Source: Coemansia sp. RSA 922
Lineage: Eukaryota; Kickxellomycota; Kickxellomycetes; Kickxellales; Kickxellaceae
Length of the DNA: 21,919 nt
Assembly (NCBI GenBank): GCA_027577415.1
Contig: JANBQS010000299.1
Location: 1-21,919 of the forward strand
Direction: 5' to 3'
The notes under the pieces are model-generated. The model saw nothing but the letters and a program-made list of their open reading frames with translations. It was not told the origin of the DNA and searched no databases. The number at the start of each line of letters is the position of its first letter. Position 1 is the stretch's first letter. Shown in pieces: positions 7,006 through 14,700 of the stretch. The translations under genes and the position numbers were made by a program.

Positions 7006-7243
7006 ATGTCGTCTAAAGAGCCTCCCAGTCAAGCTGATTGCCTTTCTAAGAGCTTGTCGGATGCACACGTTTTCAAACACCGACATGGCTGATTGCAGGC
7101 AAGCTTCTAAAGAACTGCTAAGTCAAGCTGACTTGGTAGTTCCAGATAAGCACAGAGAGATGCTGATGTTTCTCACGAGTCTTGTCGCCATTGATTCAGG
7201 ACAAAAAGTAACCAAATCAACGTGTAGACTAGATTCACGATAG
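7006..7243 (+). pseudogene. Possible decayed coding relic in the duplicated upstream block
   Basis: Two overlapping plus-strand frames follow one another here. One starts at 7006 and stops after 28 codons; the other, shifted by one base, runs 7061-7243. Both contain similar words (QADCLSKS, ADCRQASKELLSQADL). In copy 1 the equivalent of the first frame stops after 16 codons and the second is also interrupted. The strong nucleotide conservation may reflect a recently dead gene, the end of a mobile element, or a non-coding control region. I do not recognise the protein. Confidence 0.25.
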
Positions 7244-7319
7244 GGCTATAGAAGCACATCGCTGGCTACAGTGCTCGCATTGCTTAAAAAATACTTCCGT
7301 GTTCTGACAAATATATAAA

Positions 7320-8993
7320 TTAAATCGATATACCCAGCAACCGACATTGCTCTAACACTACATCTGGTACTTTAATTGTCTCCCGAATTATTTCAGGTGC
7401 AGAGACAATCATCATCGACAAGCCCAGCTCCATATGCAAGTCAATATGGCAGTGCATGAGCCAGACACCAGGGTTATCAGCGCGGAATCTCAAAATGGCA
7501 TACGCACCAGGCGGCACCACAGTAGTGTCACGACGCATTGGCGTATCAGACGATTTTATCGTGCTACTAGAATTTCCTACTATGCCGCGCTCGACTATCT
7601 GGAAAAACTGACCATGCAAGTGCATCGGATGATGCACAGTATCGTGGTTAACTACTCTCAGCTCGGCAACATCCATGTGCTGGATGACCCTGGCATTGCA
7701 CTTGTCGCCAAATACCGAAGCATCCATCGCACCATCAGTGTAGTTGAACGAGAGTGCAGTAAATAACGAGGGCGTGGTAGGGAGTTCGAAAGATACGTCG
7801 TTGATGTAGGCATGGACCATTTCAGTCGGCGTCCTATCGGCACGAACATTGACGTCATGAATAACGTCGGCTTCCAATATTGGTAAGCGGTCTAGTGGCG
7901 TAAGGCTCAGGTCGTCAAAGTCTTCCCAAATAATCGGACTGGCTGCGGTAGCAAACTCTGCGCCCTCTTCGTATACGATGGATCCAGAGTATGACCGCGG
8001 ATTGTACCCAGCGACCTCTGGGAATATGTCAGAAAGTATGTCGAAATGGTAGCGGTAGTTGTTTGTTGACTCTGGTAGGGCGGATACCAAAACCGACACG
8101 CGCTGAGCAACGCCTAGGAGCACGCTGTTGACCTTTTGCTTTTCGGTGGCAACGCCGTCTACCTCGATGACGTGCATTTCGTGGCCGTCGATGCCGAACC
8201 TAAACATAAACGACGATCCAATGTTAAGCAGCCGCAAGCGGTACGTCTTGTTAGGCTCAAAATGAAGATTGGGCGATTGCTTGCCGTTACGCCCATTGAT
8301 CACGCCGATGGGATACTTTTTAGCCGGATCCTTGTGCGGCGCGCCCATGGTACTGCAGTTCTTGCCCTGACAAGGCATGTCCATATCCCTAGCGTGTGCC
8401 TCGCCAGTCATCATGCTTGGATCAAAACACGTCAAAGTGGAGAGTTGGTCGTGGTGGGTCGGTTTGGTGTTCTTGGGAATCTTTGGATCCATAGTCATGT
8501 TTGAGGCGGAGGGAAACCAGTCCTCAAAAGTAAGCACCATGTCCTCGTCGTAGTCATATGGTTCGCCCTCCGGGTCTGTGATAATAAGCGGTCCGCGAAG
8601 TCCATTGATATACTGGCTGTTGTGGTGGCCGTGGAGCCAGTATGTACCCGTTTGTGTGATGGGGATTTCGTACGTCATCTCCGATCCAGGCGCGATTCCG
8701 CATTCTGTGACCATCCCAGCTCCGTCGTAGTAATTTGTGCCATTATTGAATAGCCCGTGCGAGTGTAGACCAGTTGCCTCATCGCTTAATCTGTTACGAA
8801 TGCGCAGCGCTAATGTATCTCCTAGTTCGGCCCTGACCAGAGGCATTGGGATCTGGCCATTAACTACTACCGCCATACGCTCGTGAACGCCATCCATATT
8901 GGTCATAATTGTGGTAATCTCCATATCGTACTCTACTCGAGCAGCCGCAGCAGCCACAACTAGCCACTGTAACAGGGTAGCGACGTGAAGCAT
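7320..8993 (-). CDS. Secreted Fet3-like multicopper oxidase (557 aa)
   Basis: The protein has three cupredoxin domains and oxidises a substrate (Fe2+ or phenols) while reducing O2 to water outside the cell. A signal peptide covers about residues 1-19 (LLQWLVVAAAAA). All copper ligands are present: HSHG at 77-80, HGHH at 121-124, HPMHLHG at 455-461 and HCHIDLH at 514-520, with the type 1 Cys at 515. LHSHGLFNNGT resembles the Fet3 family. D451 lies four residues before the type 1 His, as D409 does in yeast Fet3, and E246 lies in the segment that holds E185; both are ferroxidase residues there. Six N-glycosylation sequons are visible. Unlike yeast Fet3 it has no C-terminal membrane anchor, and no Ftr1 permease gene is in the window, so a soluble ferroxidase or laccase-like role is likely. 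Confidence 0.93.
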   Translation of the reverse strand: MLHVATLLQWLVVAAAAARVEYDMEITTIMTNMDGVHERMAVVVNGQIPMPLVRAELGDTLALRIRNRLSDEATGLHSHGLFNNGTNYYDGAGMVTECGIAPGSEMTYEIPITQTGTYWLHGHHNSQYINGLRGPLIITDPEGEPYDYDEDMVLTFEDWFPSASNMTMDPKIPKNTKPTHHDQLSTLTCFDPSMMTGEAHARDMDMPCQGKNCSTMGAPHKDPAKKYPIGVINGRNGKQSPNLHFEPNKTYRLRLLNIGSSFMFRFGIDGHEMHVIEVDGVATEKQKVNSVLLGVAQRVSVLVSALPESTNNYRYHFDILSDIFPEVAGYNPRSYSGSIVYEEGAEFATAASPIIWEDFDDLSLTPLDRLPILEADVIHDVNVRADRTPTEMVHAYINDVSFELPTTPSLFTALSFNYTDGAMDASVFGDKCNARVIQHMDVAELRVVNHDTVHHPMHLHGQFFQIVERGIVGNSSSTIKSSDTPMRRDTTVVPPGAYAILRFRADNPGVWLMHCHIDLHMELGLSMMIVSAPEIIRETIKVPDVVLEQCRLLGISI

Positions 8994-9378
8994 GGCAATA
9001 AAAAGGTGTACAAAGAAAAATAACTGGCGTGCTTAAAAAAAGAATTGCACGAGGCGATACAAAAGAAGCAAAACAAAAAGTGAGAGACAGAGAGAAGGGA
9101 ACTAGCAGTGAGAAAGATAGAATTGGACACTTCTAGATTACTCAAAGAACTTTTGTTATTTCTCCACGCCGTATTGAAACCCATGTGGAGCCGGATTCTA
9201 ACACTCGCCAAAAAAATACTACAGCCATGTGGCCTGAACAAGATAGGAAGGAGCCATGCGTACAAACTTCCAGACCCCCTCTTCCCCGCAAAATAGAAAA
9301 CTGGTCTGGAAATACTCTTGGTAAAAAAATTGCCGCAAATATATATACAAAAAAAAGAGAATATACAACAAGTGCTTA
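8994..9378. other. Intergenic: oxidase promoter and arrestin 3' flank
   Basis: These 385 bases separate two leftward genes. They should contain the multicopper oxidase promoter and the arrestin terminator. No clear TATAAA is seen near the oxidase start. TATATATA-type sequence at about 9340-9347 lies in the arrestin 3' flank and may serve in polyadenylation. Short frames here are not credible genes. Confidence 0.5.
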
Positions 9379-10803
9379 TTACATAACTCGCACGTCTTGC
9401 ATCGAGGCCGAGTATGCAGGGAGATAAAAGGCCTCGGCCTCTGGAACGACGACAACGCGGCTCTTAAATGGAATCGTGTGCAATTTCTGCGCGCACTTAT
9501 CGAGTACCTGCAACTTGATAACCAGCTCATGAGTAACGCTGACTGGCGCCGACCTACTATCAGTGAGGATACCAGTACCTTCCCCACGAGCCTTGGAGCT
9601 TGTATCGCGAGCACCCGGAAGTAGCAAAGTATACTCATGTCTGTGTTCTTCGTTAAACAGGCCCTGGGCAGCTACGGGCATCTCGTAGCGCATGGGAGCG
9701 GCCCGATATTCGTAGGCCATTTTCAGGCCCGATGACTCGCTGACAGCCGAGTGCACTATATCGGCACTCGTCGCACAGCGAGCCGACTCATTGCTGGCAC
9801 GAGCCAAACCATTAGACGAGGTGGATGCGACTGGAACCTCAATGCGCTTTAGTGTGGCACCGGTTGTCAGCGACCGGTATACTGTGACCTCGGTCATTTC
9901 GATTTGTACGCCGACTAGCTCTAAATGTTCACGGACACCCTCCTCGTATCCGCATTTGCCGGGCCACGATAGGCATGTGCTGACCTGTATCGCGTCACCA
10001 GGACTAGCAGTACGCGTCGACAGCCTAGCCATTGCCCACCAGCCCTCGTCGACCTGTTTGGTAAACACGGCTTCGTCGTTGACAGGCAGTGCGGGGTCGG
10101 AAAGTCTCGCTGGTAGGTTGACTACGTGTACGGGCCGGTGCGAACGCAAGTAACCGGACATGCCCAACGTGTTTTTGGTCTTGATGCAGGCATTCAATGT
10201 GTACTCGATACCGCCAACTTTGGATACCACGGTGGATGGCATTTTGGCGGGCAACATAAGCGCAAACTCAAACCGATGCTTGCCAGCGTCCAGCTCAAAT
10301 CCAGGCTTGTCGTCCTGTGGCGCATCAGTGTAGTCGAATGGCGGCGGTGCTAGTGTCACAGCAGAGTCGTTGCCCCACAGACCCCGGCCAACGTCATCGT
10401 CGCTACGGCTGCTGCTACGGCTAAGCGATGGGGACTCGTCCCAGTCGGGGATAACAGCACCGGTGCCCAAGGGATCGCGCTGGAATTCTCCGGCGGCACG
10501 CGCAACCACGCCGTCGCGTTTGCCTTCAACGACCAGATGTTGCTTGGTTATCGAGAGATATTCGGCAATAAACTCCTTGTTTTGGTAGTACTCTAGTTTG
10601 TTCTGTCCAGTGCCCTCAATCCAAAAGGCTGAGTAGACACCGCTGAATGAGATCTTGATCGACTTGATCGAGACAGGGCGGTCCGCGCAGACGTTCAAAT
10701 AGCCTAGTAGCATGTTGTTGTTGCTGCCATGGGTGATCGCGATCTGAGGCGTGTGCACGTGAACGGATGCAGAGAGTTTGTTGTTAGAGGCGGTCCACTT
10801 CAT
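9379..10803 (-). CDS. Alpha-arrestin-like protein (474 aa)
   Basis: The protein has two arrestin-fold beta-sandwich domains. The N-terminal half is at about 10-230, with the typical late motif FELDAGKHRFEFALMLPAKM followed by GGIEYTLNACIK at 198-209. The C-terminal half is at about 245-455 and ends with the usual THELVIKLQVL strand. A polar, Ser/Asp-rich insertion at about 105-165 interrupts the N-domain. Fungal alpha-arrestins act as adaptors that bring Rsp5-type ubiquitin ligases to membrane transporters for endocytosis. They usually carry PPxY motifs; here I see only LPAY at 461-464 near the C-terminus, an LPxY-type variant, and no true PPxY. The start ATG at 10803 is preceded by A/T-rich promoter sequence. 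It is a single exon. Confidence 0.85.
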   Translation of the reverse strand: MKWTASNNKLSASVHVHTPQIAITHGSNNNMLLGYLNVCADRPVSIKSIKISFSGVYSAFWIEGTGQNKLEYYQNKEFIAEYLSITKQHLVVEGKRDGVVARAAGEFQRDPLGTGAVIPDWDESPSLSRSSSRSDDDVGRGLWGNDSAVTLAPPPFDYTDAPQDDKPGFELDAGKHRFEFALMLPAKMPSTVVSKVGGIEYTLNACIKTKNTLGMSGYLRSHRPVHVVNLPARLSDPALPVNDEAVFTKQVDEGWWAMARLSTRTASPGDAIQVSTCLSWPGKCGYEEGVREHLELVGVQIEMTEVTVYRSLTTGATLKRIEVPVASTSSNGLARASNESARCATSADIVHSAVSESSGLKMAYEYRAAPMRYEMPVAAQGLFNEEHRHEYTLLLPGARDTSSKARGEGTGILTDSRSAPVSVTHELVIKLQVLDKCAQKLHTIPFKSRVVVVPEAEAFYLPAYSASMQDVRVM

Positions 10804-11750
10804 TGTTGTCAGTAGTTTGATGATGCAAAGGGAATGATGGTGCGAGTAAAGGATGTGAAAATGATGAGAGATGAATGAATGGAAAAAAAATAAAGTGATA
10901 GATGCAAAAAAAAAAAAAATGAATATGCAGATAAGAAAAAAAGGCGGATGACTGAAGAAAGAAAGATAAAGAAGATTTGAAGACCAGGTACTAGGTCGGT
11001 ATTTAACCTAAAAAAAAAAGAGAGACTCGCGCAGACGGTATTCAGGGGGTGTAGATAGGTTCCTTTCTGAGAAAGGTGTAAAAATAGAATAGAAAGGGCG
11101 ATAGCAAACAATAATAATAAAAAATGTGGCACACACAGTTCTTTCTGCCACAAAGAGATATTAGAAAGAGAAGAGGATGAGGAGACGAATAGTAGCTAGC
11201 CACAAAGCATTAAAGAGAGTTCTGCCACACCCATCCCTCTTTATACCCCCCAGGGACGTGTCCTTAAAAAACAACAACATTAGTTCATAGTCGGAAGAAA
11301 AAAAAAACCTAATTGGCATGGGGGGGAGTGAAATTGTGCGCAACATTGGTGTCTGCATTGGAGACACATCCTTCACAGTCCATTGTCTTTCTCTTTGGCA
11401 TATTCTCGATTGCTGACCCTCTTCCCCTTACCAATCCTTGCATCTGACATGTGCTCAAGAGATCTGCCATCTTTCTCTTTCTCTCCCCACCAAAAAAAAA
11501 AATCAAAATAAACGACTCTCCCTCCCTTTTCAGAGTGTCAAGTGAAAGCACTATCCCTAATTTCCAAGAAGGACCCTTGGTCCCGTTCTAGGCGCTCCCC
11601 CAGACCGTATGTCTTATTATTGCGTCAATCGCCAACAAGTTTTATAAGGTTGGGAATAGACAAAGATTGCCAAATAGTCTATATCTGCATACCGTTCTGT
11701 TTAAAAAAATAAAAAGTCTCACACATACCAAAAACAAGTGATTCTATTCG
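10804..11750. other. Intergenic: arrestin promoter and CSC1 3' flank, rich in A tracts
   Basis: This 947-bp gap has several long A runs on the plus strand: 14 at 10906-10919, 10 at 11298-11307 and 11 at 11492-11502. On the arrestin strand they are T tracts, typical of nucleosome-poor fungal promoters. A TATAAAG-type site on the minus strand lies at 11240-11245, about 435 bp upstream of the arrestin ATG, which would imply a long leader. Short frames here are low-complexity Phe/Ser/Leu artefacts of the T tracts. Confidence 0.5.
11240..11245 (-). promoter_or_regulatory. Possible TATA box in the arrestin upstream region
   Basis: The minus strand reads GGGTATAAAGAGGG. It is a good TATA match but lies about 435 bp upstream of the arrestin start codon, so it would need a long 5' leader or serve an unseen transcript. 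Confidence 0.25.
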
Positions 11751-14700
11751 CTAGAGCAACGGTGCATGGCTTCCATTCTGCGATGTCGTCGAGCTACGAT
11801 GTACATCATCAGCAGTTTCCGCTTGACGGTCATCTTCAAATCTGGCCGCAGTACTGGTGGTGCCCAATTGTACAGCACTAGCGTCAACAGACATATTGGG
11901 CGATTTGGCAAAGATAGATGAGCGAGGTGTGACAACTTCGAGAATAGGCGTCAATGCCATTTGGCTCGCCCTGTGCCGATCATCAGCCAAAATTGACGAT
12001 TGGGCAGTGGCATCGGGAGTGGAGGGCGCGTGGACGTGTACTTCGGTTAGCTCGGCATAGCCAGCGTCTTCAGGCACGGGACGCGGATCACTGTCAGCCG
12101 ATATCTGGCCAGGCTCATAGAAGGGCTGAAGAGTATCGGGGTGGACAGGGGCATCGAGTATCGTCTGTTTACTACGGTGGTGCAACAATTTGCTCAGGAA
12201 TCGGTGGGGCGCAGACAACGCCAGCAATCGAGCAGCATCAGTCGGGGTCTGTGGTCTCTCGGGAATCGGCAAATCACCCCCACCATCTCCGAGCACTGGC
12301 GATCCCCGCGTGGTCTGACCGCCACCAGCCTTAACAGGCAACCACAGGGTGGGCAATTCACCGACCAATCCAGGATGGACATAATCCCTTATACCGCGAT
12401 CCAAAATGCCTCTAAAATTGAGCATCGGCGTCTGCTCATAGTCCGTAAACTCATCAGGCTCAAACGTGGACTGAGCCTCCACGGCAAATCTCTGATAATT
12501 GGCAATCAACAGCTGTTGTTGGTCGCTGTTGGGGTCTTCCAATTCGGGTGAGAAGATCCAGTCGGGACGCGTGTGCGGCGTGGTTCGGCGCGTAGCGTAG
12601 TTGAGGCCAGACACTATGCGGGCGGAAAGCGGGAGTCGTGGTGGCGGAAGTGAGTTTTTGTGCGAGGACCGGCGGTTCGTTGCCAGGGGTAGGCCATCAG
12701 CGGGGCCCAAAGGCGACGAGGCGATAGACGGAGTACGGCTGTTAGTGGCTACGGGTGGAGGCTGACTAGAACTGCGTAGCGAGTGGGATAGCTGCTGTTG
12801 ACGTGGCTCGGGATCGGCAGACATCCAGGGCGCGCGCGGAGGACGAGGTAGATCCTGGGGATACGCGTCAGCGGCCGACCAAGTGAGCGGCGGAACTGGG
12901 CCCTCAGGCGACCAGTGATCAGCAGCTGGAGTATGTGGGATCTCCGAGTGGTGCCTCGAGTGTGCGCGCACCGGCGGATTTGTGCCTGGTGCCGAATGAA
13001 ACTGGCCGTACTGCGGCTGAGCCCACGGCGACAGTGCGACTGGGCTAGTGACAGACCCCGACTGCCGATGATAGTACCTGCCTGGGAACGTACCGGCGGC
13101 AGTAGCCGACCGTATACGCATAACGGGGGTACCTGCCGAGGGGATCTCCACAGGCGGCGCAGTGGTCGCCATAGGAGGTTGAGGCAGAGGAGACGGCTCA
13201 GAGTTGCCCATGAATGTGCGGGACATTGATCTTGGCAACACATGGCCCAGCAGCTGTCTCAACGGCGGTATAGTATCGCCGTTATCCTCCACCACGTCTC
13301 CGTTGGCATCGACTAGCGGCGGGCCCTCAATGCCCTGCGAGTACATCCGGTCGTAGGTCAGATCGAGGATAGGTCCAGCTGGCCTAAAGTCCGCCAAGAA
13401 ATAGTCGCGGATCTGACGCAATGTGCCATGGATACGCGACCGCCATGGCCTGGATCCCTCAGCCTCGATGATGCTAGCCGCTACTTGGCTGCCTACCTCC
13501 GAGCCCGCCTGGCTCTCGTACTCGCCGCCCGAGGAGACTGAGCCGATGACCCGTCGCCGACGCAATCCGGATGACGCAGAGTCTGGGTAGTCGCTGGCAA
13601 TGGCGGCGGCAATGTTGGATGCGTACTTGTGCTCCAGTGGAGACGGAGTAGGCGCGGAGATGGCGCTTGTGGGCATGGTTTGGTTGCGACCCAGGTCAGT
13701 TAACAACGTACCGAGTGTGGCACCGACTGTGCGGCTTCCACGAGCGCGAGCCAGAGATCCTTGTCTGTTATGGCCTGCTGGCTTGAGGTACACTAGTGGA
13801 TCCCACTCATCGCTGCCCGTGTGCTCTTGCTGTGGCCAGGCGGGAGCTCTCACTTGGGCCTCCTCGCTGCTGCTCTCATCCTCGTCAGACCACTCGTTGT
13901 CATCTGCAGTCTGACTGGACCCCGCTGGAGCTGATGTCGCAGTCCGGCCCTCATTCTTCCCGCGCAGTCTCGTAGGAGAAATAGGCACTTCGTTAGCCAG
14001 CGGCGAATGCGAATGCACCCGCGTTCTACCGCCACCTGTCAGCACAGCATCCTCTGTACTCCCAGCGGCACTATCCAGCCGCTCTTCTTCCAATGGTACA
14101 GGCAAATCTTGACTGGCTTTGGCGTCTTTGGATTGTCCAAAGATTTGCATTTTGCCACTAAACGACGACCACCTCTTACGACTCATCTCGTCACTGACCG
14201 TTGAATTTCGCTTACTCTCCGAGCGCCTCGAATACAATTCGCTTGGAAGTTTGCCCAATGACATGATGAGTCGCGAGCCCTCGACAGTCGCCGCCTCTGC
14301 CAAGCTCTTGTACCGCTTGCGGCGACGAGTCGCGGGCCGTGAGCCGTGGGATGACGGAGAGTGCCGGGTGTTGGATACACTGGCTGTGCGTGGCCGGGCG
14401 ATGCTGGTCGCTGATGGCTTGCGCGAGCCCAGGAGAGAACCAGCTGTCTTGGCTACTGCCAGTCCCGATCTCTGCGGGCCACGGCCGGCTGGTTTGTTGC
14501 GGCCAGCCAGAATGATCTCACGTGTGCGCACCCCGCGACTAGACTCGCGACGATGGTGTCCGGTAATCACACGTTTTCCGACCTTGTTACCCGCTGGTAC
14601 TACTCTGGTCGGCACGGGTGGTGGTCGAGTATATGCTGAGCGCGAGTCAGCAGTACTCGGCTGTCGCCATATACTCAGTGACTGCCATGGGACCGATCCC

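Larger units (their letters stand above)
6130..7225. repeat. Segmental direct duplication, copy 2
   Basis: Direct copy of about 2905-3922, containing orphan gene 4, its leader, TATA box and far-upstream block. The right edge at 7225 lies only about 95 bp from the multicopper oxidase stop codon. The far-upstream part (6988-7225) is better conserved between the copies than the body of the coding region. Confidence 0.85.

Noticed and set aside
1374..7320. tRNA, CRISPR array or transposase gene in the island
   Set aside because: I saw no cloverleaf, no regularly spaced short repeats and no transposase or reverse-transcriptase motifs.
10809..11551. Phe/Leu/Ser-rich minus-strand frames
   Set aside because: They come from translation of T-rich promoter tracts and show no domain or conservation.
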